Assembly (NCBI GenBank): GCA_031308135.1
Contig: JAHLJT010009436.1
Coordinates: 136,964,950-137,028,949 of the forward strand
Direction: 5' to 3'
DNA length: 64,000 bases
Source of the DNA: Acheta domesticus
Taxonomy: Eukaryota > Arthropoda > Insecta > Orthoptera > Gryllidae
In this document: in pieces, positions 48,017-59,478 of the stretch
Position numbering within the stretch: position 1 is the stretch's first letter
How the letters are laid out: each line of letters begins with the position of its first letter
Position numbers and translations under genes: made by a program
The notes under the pieces: generated by a model
What the model saw: the letters and a program-made list of their open reading frames with translations, nothing else
Database searches by the model: none
What the model was told of the DNA's origin: nothing

Positions 48017-48826
48017 GTGGAGGGCCGACCTGTGACCGTGGGCAGGAGAGAGTATTCGCGGAGAACGCATTTGTGGATGGGCGCGGGACTTGGTGCGGTG
48101 CTGGTGTGTAAGAGAAGTTGGCACAAACGCATAGAGTAAAAGGACACTTCGTCGGCTCGGTCCAGGAAATTAAATGTTCCAAAATTCTAGATGACTTTTT
48201 GTGGAACTCTCCAGGCGTACGTTAAGTTTAAAAATAGGTACCGAAAGGGAGTTTATACGGTATATTTCAGGCTACCGCAATATTCGTCCTGTCGCTCCGT
48301 TTGTTGTGAAGTTAGGTCAAAGAGTGTATTTGACATTATTTTTATAATTTGAGAATAATTTGGATAAAAATGATTACATTTGCTAACGAACATATTTCTT
48401 ACATGCTCCTGATTGGGTGGAGGGCCGACCTGTGACCGTGGGGCAGGAGGGAGAGTATTCGCGGAGAACGCATTTGTGGATGGGCGCGGGACTTGGTGCG
48501 GTGCTGGTGTGGAAGTGAAGTTGGCACAGACGGGAAGAGCAAAGGGACACTTCGTCGGCTCGGTCCAGGAAATTAAATGTTCCAAAATTCTAGATGACTT
48601 TTTGTGGAACTCTTCAGGCGTATGTTAAAAGTATAAAAAGAGGTACCGAAAGAGTATTTACACAAGGATCCCACAATATTCTTGCTGTTATTCTTTCTGC
48701 TTGTTCTGAACTTCAGTCAAGCACAGCCAAAGAGAGTTCATTTATTTGACATTATTTTTATAATTTGTGAATTAGATAAAAATGATTACGTTTTCTAACG
48801 AGCAAATTTCTTACATGCTCCTGTTT
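48017..48826 (+). repeat. Tandem duplication of a 400-bp unit
   Basis: Unit 1 is 48017-48416 and unit 2 about 48417-48826. Both start gtggagggccgacctgtgac, contain attcgcggagaacgcatttg and ccaaaattctagatgac, and end with ttcttacatgctcctg. They differ by small substitutions and indels. The minus-strand frames at 47931-48182 and 48253-48585 share their first residues only because of the duplication. Function unknown. Confidence 0.9.
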
Positions 48827-49327
48827 ATCTAAAATAAACATGCATGAAGATCGTTAAACTAAAATGTAACTTTCGGCGAGTAATACATTGATTGCGATAA
48901 AGCAAATAAACTTGCTACATCGCAAACTTTTAATGAGAAATCACAATCTTAAAATTTTTCGAATCATTTTCTTTACTTAAAGTTATTCTCATTGAATTAA
49001 ACTCCTTTATATGGTGTTTGCATTCCTAACAGCAAAGGTATATTAAAACATTTGGAAATTGAGACATCTGGTTATTTTAAGGAAAGGTTCAGCTTTAGTG
49101 ATGTCTAAACATTTTTTGAAAAAACTTAATGAAAGGATCGCTTAGGATTTTATTTAAATTATTTCTCAGATTTTTGCCCTATGATTATTTTTTATTCACG
49201 TCGATACAAGATGAATGGATGAATATAAGAGAGCAATTCACGAATTATTCACAAATGTGGTTTTACATTATAAGTTACATACGTTTACCAGCAATGTACA
49301 CGGGCATTTTAATGATTCAATGTGTTT
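48827..49327. other. AT-rich non-coding DNA
   Basis: Nothing recognised. Confidence 0.5.
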
Positions 49328-49331
49328 TTAA

Positions 49332-49967
49332 CCCTCCGGCGGGCGCGTAGCGACACTCGGTGAAACATTCGTACATTTTTGTTGATTTCATGTAAATAAT
49401 TGGTGTCGCACTATTGAGCTAATAGTTCTTCTTCATTCATTATATTTTCAACCCGAAGACACTCAAATCACGATTTTAGACACTGTCGATCGACCGTTAT
49501 TCACGAGTAATTCGAACTCTGCAACGGTTGCGGCACTCCACACCGCACGCGCTTTGTCATGCATGTATGATATTTGCGTATTTTATCCATTAGAATTCTT
49601 ACTTCTGTTTTGTTATTGAGATTTATGACACAGATTTTGGAGTACTACCTATTATTTCAAATTTAAATGCGTTGTTTTTGGAAGAAACGTTAGAAGGCAC
49701 GTTTGCACCGTATTCATTCCCCTTCATGTAACACGTACCTAGGTACGGAGGGAGCGAGTGTTGGATCAGGTTCTTTTTAATATTATTATTTCGTTTGGTA
49801 TTTAGTTAGTTATTTTGAAATAAAATGTATAAAAACATAAAGAATATTTCCTTCACATTCAATAACAAAAGTAATAACTATTGGCTCGAAAATCGAAGTT
49901 GTTAAATGCGGCACGGAGTGCCGCACGCGCCTGCTGGTGGAAATGATGGAACGCGCCCGCCGGAGGG
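49332..49967. mobile_element. piggyBac-type MITE (636 bp)
   Basis: Bounded by TTAA at 49328-49331 and 49968-49971, the piggyBac target duplication. The 16-bp terminal inverted repeats CCCTCCGGCGGGCGCG are perfect. Internal subterminal GC motifs, gcggcactccacaccgcacgcgc (in part, about 49528) and a cggcac..gtgccg palindrome (about 49908-49930), may be transposase-binding sites. No transposase frame, so it is non-autonomous. Confidence 0.93.
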
Positions 49968-49971
49968 TTAA

Positions 49972-50344
49972 GTTCAAACTTGTATAAAAGAACACATTTA
50001 TAATAATTAAGAGGGAACTACAGAGGTGAGAAGTATTACCTTAATTGCCGAAACGAAACTCGTTCGTCATGCGATAATGGCATTAAAAATCTAAAATTTA
50101 TAGTTGTATCTGTATGTAAATGTCTAGTAGAAACTTACGGGATAAAAGGTCGAAGCAGTTGGCACACCCGAAAACACGAAATAATCATATTTAAAAAAAA
50201 TATTTTTGGTAGCATATCCCTAAACCTCAAGAAATCAAAAATATAAAAAAAATATTTAAAAAAGGTGTTTCTATTCTGTGCCAGGTGTTCAGGCTTTCCT
50301 AATCGGAAGGATCCAGAAAAATACGTTATAGATTTTTTTAAAAG
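49972..50344. other. AT-rich non-coding DNA
   Basis: Nothing recognised. Confidence 0.5.
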
Positions 50345-50690
50345 AAATGACTCTTTTCGCTGGGCGGAATAGTGCCTCCATTTCCCTCCCTCGCTCCTCG
50401 CTCGTCCCTTCCCTCAGCCAACGCCCACCTCGCGAGGCGCCTCGCCCGTTTACCTGGCCGGCGGCGGTGCGCTTCCGGGGCCTCCCGCGCACGTCAGGGC
50501 TCGGGCCGTCAGCCCTCCCGTCAGCCCGCACGTCAGCCCGGCCGTCAGCGCGGCTCTTGCTCTGCCGCGGGATTTGCCGCCATGAGGCATTCATGAGGGC
50601 GAGTCTTTGATGACGAGCTTTGCAAGAAAAGCCGCACCGCCTCATTAATGAACCACGCCTAATCAGTTCTTCATGAATGTGTTACCACAC
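50345..50690. other. GC/CpG-rich island 13
   Basis: CpG-rich, with a short imperfect 11-13-bp repeat of cgtcagcccg units at about 50506-50552. It ends with gcctcattaatgaacc and aatcagttcttcatgaat. Frames on both strands are repetitive Arg/Ala/Ser-rich and not accepted. Regulatory role possible. Confidence 0.45.
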
Positions 50691-50710
50691 GAGAGCTCAG
50701 GCCTTTATGC

Positions 50711-51523
50711 CAGGGGTGCACACATGTTTCCATGAAAACTACGAAGTATGACAGGTTTGTTTTTTATTATGTTCTGGAATGTATTTAGACAAATAATTGA
50801 ATACACTACTAAAAAGAAAAATAATTATTGTTATTGTTATAATTATTATTTTAACATGGACGTCCTGCTGTATATCAAAACCGCCTTAAGCTGTTTCTGA
50901 TGATTCCGGTGAAAATTACCTGAAAACAGGGGTGGTCGCTTAATTACGTTTATGAGCTTATAGAAGACATGCATCAAATATAATTGCTAAATCCAAAATT
51001 TACTTTTCTTATCATCATTTTAATTACTTTTAACTACAAAAGAATTCATTTTGCGCCCTTACCATATCAAACTCACAAAACCACTAGAATTTTAGAGCCA
51101 AAACTATTTTAGATGTATTGTACTATCAGAACATGTCTTGCTCTATATATTGAAAAAATGAAAATACCCCACCTTCCCTCCTAAAGAGGAATTCTAATAA
51201 CATGCCGAATGCACAAAAAAAATAAAGAAATGGAGAATGAGGGAGAATGGACCAATATAGACCTCTATAACATACTTGCAGACGCGATCTTCCCTATAAA
51301 TAAAGGCATTAACCTGTGGCGACACAACACTAATCACGCAATGGAACAAGTCAACATAGTAGTATATTCAATTCCAAGATGATCCTTAAAAAGTTAGATA
51401 TTCGAATTTGCAAAATATTAATAGATTCTTTTAATTCAATACGTTCAAACATTTGTGACAATACATATTTTTCTATAATAAGAAAATAATCGTTAGTTTT
51501 ACATAGCATAATGTACATAGATT

Positions 51524-51578
<55 letters not shown>

Positions 51579-51663
51579 GACATAATAAAAAATGATCAAG
51601 GACATCACCTTTTTGTTCAGTGCTGTGACATCCGGCCCGCGGACTAATATTTGTGGACCCCTG
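50711..51663. mobile_element. Possible hAT-like element, old
   Basis: The left end CAGGGGTGCACACATG (50711-50726) and the inverted right end CAGGGGTCCACAAATA (51663 back to 51648) agree at 12 of 16 bases. The right subterminal region tccggcccgcggac is typical of hAT-derived repeats. The putative 8-bp flanks, ctttatgc and acttaggg, agree poorly, so pairing of these two ends is uncertain. The interior is AT-rich and non-coding and contains a (TA)n tract. Confidence 0.45.
51532..51574. repeat. (TA)n microsatellite
   Basis: About 21 TA units. Confidence 0.95.
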
Positions 51664-51671
51664 ACTTAGGG

Positions 51672-52754
51672 GGCCGTATGGACAGCAAGTACGTTACAAC
51701 AAGCTGTGCCCAGAGCAAGCCTGAATCACATTGGATTAAAAATTTGCGAGGAAGAAAGAGTTTAAGAGGGAGAGCACCAACACGTCCGCTTATTAACGTC
51801 TTCTGGAGACACTCACGTATGACATGCAGATTACGTTTTATTCAAAGGTGCGTGTTTACTTCTTGACTACTGCGATTTTAATGTTCAAAAAAGTTGTTTC
51901 CTATCAGTATCTTATTTTTTTCATTCTTTTCATATCATATATATTACGATGAGCACATTGGAATGCAATGAAAAATCAACGAGTCGCGTAGCGTAGTCGA
52001 ATCACAAATGCTATTTGGTCAGCGTTATAATAGCAACAATTCTGGGAATGAAATAACCAATAATTTAGTCGTGAATTTTGAATTTTTGTAAATCAAGCGA
52101 AATAAAACAAATATTTTCAGAAACAAATATATGATTAAAGCATAAAATTAAACCGATTTAATTATTTATTTTAAAATGAAAACACGCAACGACGAACTCG
52201 ATCGTATGAAAAATGATTATAAAAACAAAATATTTGTTTGCTTTACTGCGACACACATAACAAAATTCCTGTTTTGTGTTATATCGAAGTTGGTGTAAAA
52301 TTTCTGGTAAAACTGGTGTATAAACGTCAAAGTACATATTGAAAAATGTTTAAAAAAATTGAAACTGCATATCACTACCAAAATTCAACACCACATAGCA
52401 AATGCAGTAAAATGAAATGAAAACATAAAAGTCGAAAATAGCAGTCATAATTGAGAATATATGGACATACAAATCAGATATAGTGACCGAAGTAACTTTG
52501 ATATTTAATTAACTCAGTAGAATTATTGATATAAAAAATCTAAACGGTTGGAGGTGAATTTTTTACGGCGGGGCAAAGTGAATATTTCTAGTTGCATAGA
52601 TGCATAATGATTCATGAAGTCATTTTTTTGAAGGTTGTGCAAAACACTTCTTACCTAAATTTTAATCGTGTGTAATTCCATTAATCTACTAACAAAAATG
52701 TGGAACATTTTATCTACTGATGCGGGTGCCATTCGTACTGTTTTAATTGGACGA
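51672..52754. other. AT-rich non-coding DNA
   Basis: Nothing recognised. Confidence 0.5.
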
Positions 52755-53305
52755 GCTTACGTGGCTCAGAGCATCAATAATCAATGTCACTGCAGTGCCT
52801 CTGACCGGAAGATCATAGTATTCGAGTCCCGATGGTGACAGTATTTTCGACACTTGCTACAAGGCTAAGTCAAACTTAGCCACTGTCTGGAGGACAATGC
52901 TAGAGGCCGGCTACTCTGATCAGCAGATTTTCCTGGTTTCTAAGACCAACAAGCGAAACCGCGTCCGCAGCCAAACGGACCACGGGCGGCGCACAATCTT
53001 TCCTTCCTCTTCCATTTCCTATCCTAGGGCCTTACATTCACACACTTACACTTATATGCACTATACTGCCACACATATCGGGAGAGCAACCGGGAGCCTG
53101 GAGCGTGTCGCGGCTGGGGCGGCGACCGCTGGTGAGGGATACCTGGTAAGAGAAAAGACAGCAACCTGACATGTATGTCGGCGCCGGATATCACCATCCA
53201 GTGGGGAAAGGCCACCGCCATCTCCCGCGATAAAAATCTGCACTACAATTACAGGACTAAAGATCTTAGCAGTTGGCGCGCCCGGAAACACTAACCACCA
53301 ATGAT
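52755..53305 (+). mobile_element. tRNA-derived SINE, long copy
   Basis: A-box-like tacgtggctcagagc (about 52758-52772) and B-box-like tattcgagtccc (about 52819-52830) form the head. Then a core with ggccggctactctgatcag and ttcctggtttct follows, and a body with ccggatatcaccatccagtg and gccaccgccatctcccg. The body is shared with 28830-29190 and the core with 4078-4318. No poly(A) tail: the copy ends just before a foldback MITE, which may have inserted at or near its 3' end. The frames at 52897-53169 (plus) and 53024-53384 (minus) lie inside it. Confidence 0.7.
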
Positions 53306-53309
53306 GTGT

Positions 53310-53586
53310 ATATCTCACATTGTTATTCATTTGTTTCATGTATGGTCCTGTCAGACACGTTCCAATACTTTTCAAAGTATTCACTTAACTTTTACATTTT
53401 CTCGCTCAAACCGTATAGCTACTAATTATATTACGTAACCATGAAGTACAGGATACAGAGTTACTTGCTGAAATCGTTAGAAAGTTCGAATTAAGAAAAT
53501 GTAAAATTTAAGTGAATACTTCGAAAAGTATTGGAACGTGTCTGACAGGACAATATATGAAACAAATGAATAACAATGTGAGATAT
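53310..53586. mobile_element. Foldback MITE, ~92-bp inverted arms
   Basis: Left arm 53310-53402 and right arm 53495-53586 are near-perfect reverse complements (atatctcacattgttattca... against ...aatgtgagatat), leaving a loop of about 92 bp. Any transcript would form a long hairpin. There is no coding sequence. Target duplication undetermined; TA is possible from the flanks. The high arm identity indicates a young element or active gene conversion. Confidence 0.88.
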
Positions 53587-54985
53587 TGTTGGTATTCTTA
53601 ACAAGGATGAAATTTATCAGCTACTCCATTTTGTTCAAGATTTTTAGATGTTTATCCGGGAATTATTATTTGAAAATTTATTCAGTTTGGGTCCATTTTC
53701 TTCTCCCTAACATCTAAAATGTGAATGTGAACAGTGATGAACTTGACATGTCAAATTCCATTTCCATGCAAAATATCAGAAAATGTATAGGATCTTAATC
53801 TAATAGCAATCTAATTATATAATCGAATTATAATAATACTAAAAATATAATTTAGTTTTAATAATAATCTAATAATAAATATAAATAACATATAGGATAC
53901 AAGCTAATAAAATACAAGATATCTAGACACTAATATTTCTCCAAAGTCTTCATTTTTACATTTTATATTGTATGAAATTTATTAAGTAGGTACTACTGGC
54001 ATTTGTTGTTCTTACTCAATGAACAGACGTAACCGTCTTAAGCAACATAGAATCAACTTCTCCTTTATTATTTTATCTCTTTCATAGGTCATCGACTTCT
54101 AAGTTCTTTGTACTGCCAAAGTTAAATTTTTTCCAGTTCTACACGAAGACTTTGCGTGAGAAGGCAGCACGGAAACGTCACAGCTGTAAGAGTGAGGCAA
54201 ATGTGATGGTATCATTGTTGAATCAGGCATGCAATCAAGAAATTAAATTACACATGAAATGACAGATAACATTTTTAGGACTTTCTACTTTAATTCAATT
54301 TATAAAACGATACACTTCATTCAATAAGAGAAATAAGAAGTTACTACGATAACAATGATGAAAAAGGGAAGTATTTCAGATTTACCGATAATATTAGGAT
54401 TTAAGATATGAAACTAAGTGTGTGCAAACTACAAATTTAATATATTCAGTTAACTTATTAAATTCCTGATAAATTGATATTTACAGTATAAATACAGGAA
54501 TAGTATTTTCCTTCAGTTCTGAACACATACGTAACATTATATGCGAATTTATTTCAGAATGGATCACAAACTTTTGAGAATACCATACATTCGATAACTA
54601 CTTGAACCTCTATTTTATCAGATAAACACTATATGAAATCGAACAAACTTTCCTTTTAAACAGGTTCTTTTCTGTCGAAAATAAGCTTACAAGTCAGTGA
54701 GGAAGAAAATGTATCGAAAGAAGTTTTCAACCTCACAACCCTTTTCCAAGGCGCTTCCAAGTCGCCCTTCACGAAATCATTTCCACGCACCAAGTGTAAG
54801 GCGTGAAATACGATTAACATACTCCCCCTCACGTAGGCTATTTCCGTTCGGTGAAAGTTTCCGAAGAGTCCTGCTGAATATAGCCGGCCTTCACGCCTCA
54901 ACCTCAACTTCGCCCTCAACTACGTGTTCTCAAGTTCGTTGGCGGCACATTGTGCTTGGAGCCACCCAAAGAAACTGAATGCCAA
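53587..54985. other. AT-rich non-coding DNA
   Basis: Nothing recognised. A balanced-composition patch at about 54715-54900 has frames on both strands without signatures. Confidence 0.45.
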
Positions 54986-55146
54986 GTTACGGCAACTGTG
55001 CTGCGCCGCGGTGAGGATGCTAGTTCCGCGAGATGCAGCCGTGAGAGCGCCAAGCGGGTGGGAACCCCGACAGTACCCCCCGGTACTAAAGGAGGCTATG
55101 CCCCGGTCGAAGGAGAGGGGGGGACGAGAGGGCCGAGGCTGCAGAG
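54986..55146. other. Short GC-rich island 14
   Basis: CpG/G-rich block directly left of an hAT-like element. Frames are low-complexity. Confidence 0.4.
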
Positions 55147-55609
55147 CAGGGGTATCCAAAAGGCCTGTGGTCCCATTTACTGTGGCCCCCGAAAGGTTGT
55201 TAGTTGAAAGTAAACGTCCCTTGCATCAATATCGGATGCACCTATCGGATGCAATATCGGATGCATCAATATCGGATGCATCATTGTCCACCTACCGCAT
55301 GCGATCTGCCGGGGTCAATACTCTCTTCATGTAAAAGTAGGTTAAGTTTAGATGTAAGGATATTTTTCTACTAAATTTAGAAATTCAAATTCATCCCAAT
55401 GTGTTTCCTTGCGAGATGGATGGTAACGCCTGATATCAAGTATGGTTGCATTTTCCCTCCCCCGTTTCAGAGCAACCGGTCAAACTGCCGAGATCAACAA
55501 TAAGGGAACGTCAGAAATGGTTCACCCGACTAAAATGGAAGTACGGCCCACAACCGTATTAAAGGTTTTTGTTGTGGCCCTTGGGGGCCTTGTAAGTTGT
55601 ACACCCTTG
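55147..55609. mobile_element. hAT-like non-autonomous element (463 bp)
   Basis: Left end CAGGGGTATCCAAAAGGCC; the inverted right end starts CAAGGGTGTACAA and reaches AAGGCCCCCAAGGGCC. Subterminal g(t)ggccc runs face each other. Flanking octamers ctgcagag (55139-55146) and atgtagag (55610-55617) match at 6 of 8. This combination is typical of old hAT MITEs. The interior carries the short cggatgca repeat listed next. Confidence 0.65.
55224..55285 (+). repeat. Short tandem repeat (atatcggatgca)n
   Basis: About four imperfect copies of (a/c)tatcggatgca spaced 14-18 bp apart. Confidence 0.85.
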
Positions 55610-55617
55610 ATGTAGAG

Positions 55618-57034
55618 GATGAGATAGCGAACTCTAGAATGATTTACAAACCTTGTAAATTGAAATCAATAAACACGGAAAGTACAACTAATTTGTAAAA
55701 CATGAGTCCATCTTGACATTAAAATCTACGTCTTCTAAATTAGCGAAGTTCACAAAGGATAATAGTAATAAAACATTGAACTATTACAACACCAGTGATA
55801 TTTTTACTAGCCAGCCAAGAAGTGAAGCAATAGTAAATAATATTCTCGCTTAGTATGATTCTTCTTATCAACCATGCATCCATATCGAGAGCATATGGAG
55901 GCATAGAACAGAATAACATGGAAAATATTACATTTGATAACATTTTTATCTAAACATTAATAGCTGTGATTCAACTCAACTAACTCAATGCACATACTAT
56001 ATTTAAACTTGGTGCATATAATAATCGTTCATAAATCAATTTAAGAATGATTAAAACATCGCTCCCACTTTATAGTGTATACCACTGTTCATGTGTTGAA
56101 AATATCATTTTTAGCTTAGAAAAGAAATTATAATCTTAATGGGACAAGTATGACAAGTTGAGGGAGATGGTCAATCAATACAAAGCTGACTTCATTAACT
56201 TTCTGAGGGGATGTTTTACCATTGAAAAATAGACTAAAGGAAAAGCACACCTTTGAAAACTTTTGCTTAACTTTTTCTCATCTCTTTCTCAAAATCCATT
56301 TAGTAATTAAAAATACCTTTCCCATTTATTTTATTTCATAATGTACAAAATAAAATCAGTTACACCTACGTATAAACATCGAAATTCTACAAAATGTTTG
56401 CAAAAAAATGTATCGTGAAAACAGTTTTCATTCCTGATAACAGAAATGGTCTCAAAACAATATCCCTTCAGAGACAAAGCGAACGAGTAAACTCGACAGC
56501 ATAATTATTTCAATTTACTGGCTTATGGATTGTTTTTGTAACAGGACGTTCTCCGATTTTTACTCATATTATTAAAGACTCACGTTAACCCTGAGTGTTT
56601 TTCTAAAAACTTCTTAGGCCAATTTTTTAAAGCTAATAACTGTATATATTATAAAGAAAAGGCCCTGTATATTGGGAAAATATTTTTTAATTATTTTTCA
56701 GTCATTAAGACTTTATGCAAAAAAAAATGATGGAATTACGATGGAGCCAAAGTACTTTAAAAGAAGTCGATGAATGAAAAAGGTTGAGAATCCGTACTAT
56801 AGACTATTACACAAGACGCACCATTAAACGAGACTTATGTGAATACCTTTGGTAGGTTCAATGATTTCTCTACCTTAAAACCCAATATCGTCACAATTAA
56901 GACCAAAGAAAAATATTGAAACTTTCATTTCTCAAAATAATTGGTTTCTCACTTTTTGTTTCGGGATGGAGCAGCCGAAATATAATACCCCTTCAAGTGA
57001 GTCACACGTTTTTCTCCCAATTTGTGCTGCCACT
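55618..57034. other. AT-rich non-coding DNA
   Basis: Nothing recognised. Confidence 0.5.
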
Positions 57035-57335
57035 AACTTCGTTCCTTGTAACAAGCCGGTCTTCGGGCGCGGGCAGCGACAGGCGAAAACCTCGGACGCC
57101 TCACGTTCCCGAAAAGCGCTGTCAGCGGCGGCGCGCACGTCCTCCCCCGTCTGACGTCACAGGGCGTCCGCGACAGCGCGCCCGGCTGGGCGCTCGGCCG
57201 TTTTCCCTTGTTTTCTGCCACTCGCAGCCACCCGCCGCGCCACCGCCGCGCCGCGCGCCTGACCGGTCCTCGCCGGTTGCTTCCGCCCCCACTCCCACCA
57301 ACGGACAGGAAAAGAATACCCATGGCCTCTGGGCA
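57035..57335. other. GC/CpG-rich island 15 with CRE
   Basis: CpG island containing a perfect CRE at 57152-57159 and a C-rich right half. Frames on both strands (plus 56916-57341, minus 57033-57323) overlap and are not recognisable. A promoter is plausible; its orientation cannot be read. Confidence 0.5.
57152..57159. promoter_or_regulatory. CRE palindrome TGACGTCA
   Basis: Exact CREB/ATF octamer in a CpG-rich context. Confidence 0.4.
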
Positions 57336-57504
57336 CTCTGAGGCCCGTAGTGGTAAATGTTTAGGCTTGTTTAAATAAAAAAGGAAATAATATTTTTAAC
57401 CGTAATCTGCAGGATGAAGTCTTCTTGAACATTCTATTACATTTTTGCTGGTCCGGCGCTTTCAGATATTACCTCACCTGTTCAGAGATGTGCTGAATCT
57501 GCAA

Positions 57505-57605
57505 TTAAATGTGAATGAGAGGGACAGGGAGCGGCAGAGACAGACAGGGATAGGGTGAGGGAGGGAGAGACAGTGAGAAAGGGGAAAGAGGGAGACGAAG
57601 GGCAG
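57505..57605. repeat. Purine-rich (GGGA/GAGA) tract
   Basis: About 100 bp with almost no T or C on the plus strand. Confidence 0.7.
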
Positions 57606-59035
57606 AACAACGTCAGTTGGGTTTTCCTAGTTTTATTATATCTGTTCTTAAAATTACTGTCTTTTAGAATAAATGATATCATTGTTGATCTGTAAACGTT
57701 TACAAAATATCTTAGCTCAGAGAAAATATTTGTATCGCTTGGTGCAGAAATCTCTCACCTCCATATTTTACAGATTTTGAGAATTGTTGATTTTATACAT
57801 TAATATGTACGCATCAACTGATAAAGAACTCCATCATGTCCGCCTCCAACTATGGATATATCATCTGGCTTAATTTTCGTCTGGTGCTGAATAGGGTGCA
57901 AAGTAATTAATTTTTTCTTATTTTTGAAAAGTTCTGGAGAGCGTACATGAGAGGTTTCTGCACTAAGCGATTCAATTTATCTCGCCTAACCACTTATTAC
58001 CACATATGTACATACACATTGCCTATTAATATTTTCTCATTTTTATTTTCTTTCTTATTTGTGTATCTACTTTTTTGGAATCTAATTGCCCTCATTTTCT
58101 GTAGGTATCTGGGATGGCCGAGTTCCTAGTGCCCGTCTCTAAAAGCTCAATCCTTAATCCCGTCCCCGCCCGTCACCTCCATGCGCCACTGGCGTCCCCA
58201 CCCCCGTCACCCCTTAGTTCGAAGTTCCGCACTTAGTGAGTTCTTCGCAGGAAACTGCCCAACTCAGCGAAGAGACTTTTGTTTCTTTCGCTGAGTTCAG
58301 TTTTACAGTGTTCTAATGGCGTCTGCGCGGCACGCGATGCGTGAGATGAGGTTGATTGGTTCATTGATGCAAGGTACATGACATGTGACGTTTGAATTAA
58401 CCTTGTTTTTAAATTCACTAACAAAACGTGTTTGATTGTGACAAATGAAATATCTGTACTCATGGTCCTCTATAAAACACAAAAAGTATTATTGCATTAT
58501 AAGATCAGTAAGATCCAAATGATTTTATGACACGCAGGGGATTCGGTTATTTCTACTTGCATCTTGCACCGACGGTCCGTTCACAGAATGGAAGTAGGGG
58601 GAGCATAATTATGTGAATATGGTAATGAAATACGCATCTATAAACGATTCTTGCACAGTTCTCCAAGAGTGAAAAGGACATTAAGTGGCAATAGTACTAT
58701 ACAACTTCATTCCGACAAACAATTTACTAAGAAAACTTCTCAAATGTGTCTCCTTCCACACCTACACATGGATCGGCCTTCCAGGAATAGCGCGCCGAGG
58801 GAATTTGTCTAGGATAAACCCTGACGATGGCAGAATGCAAATTGGCAACAATTCACTCTGAGGTTGCACTCGGCAAACTTCTGAGTTAAGACCCCAAAAG
58901 GGAGACGCTATGCAAGTACTGCCTGGAGAGCTTACCTAGCGAAAACCTACTTTCTCATTGTGTGAAGTGTACTGTGTTTCGCTATTACAATAAAAAATTA
59001 TGTACATTAGATAAAAACGATCAACCGATAATTTG
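57606..59035. other. AT-rich non-coding DNA with a weak tRNA-like remnant
   Basis: gggatggccgagttcctagtg at about 58111-58131 (in part) contains tggccgag, an A-box half, with ctcaatcc about 25 bp later. It is too weak to call. Around 58780-58960 the composition is balanced. Nothing else recognised. Confidence 0.35.
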
Positions 59036-59043
59036 TTAGTCAA

Positions 59044-59470
59044 CAGTGGCGTAGTTAGGGAGGGGCAGGGGGGCGATCCGCCCCGGGTGACCGCATTTTT
59101 TGACAAATTTGAGGGATGACACCAATTTAAAAATTTTCTTTATTTTGTGTAGATTACGAATTATAGCATAGATTTTGATGAAATTATAGATAAGTTTACC
59201 GCACTTAAATCTCAAAAAGTTACTTTTATAAAAAAAACATGCATTTGTTAGTTATTCTTCGTTTTAGACTACTTATTTAAAAATTATATGACAATTATTC
59301 TGAAACCCATACAGTCTTTTAATATATTATAAATAAATACTTGCAAATATACTTGTATTTTTGTTAAATAATGTATAAACCATTCAGTAAAAGATATTTT
59401 ATATTTAATTTATCTGGAAGTGATACCATTAGTTTTGCCCCGGGTGACACCAAATGAAGCTACGCCACTG
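59044..59470. mobile_element. hAT-type MITE (427 bp)
   Basis: The 11-bp terminal inverted repeats CAGTGGCGTAG are perfect. The flanks ttagtcaa (59036-59043) and ttaatcaa (59471-59478) are an 8-bp target duplication with one mismatch. Subterminal ccccgggtgac motifs occur at both ends (59082-59092 and 59439-59449) in direct orientation. AT-rich, non-coding interior. Confidence 0.9.
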
Positions 59471-59478
59471 TTAATCAA

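Noticed and set aside
47931..48585. Two similar minus-strand frames suggesting a duplicated gene
   Set aside because: The similarity covers only the duplicated DNA and the frames diverge afterwards, so DNA duplication explains it.
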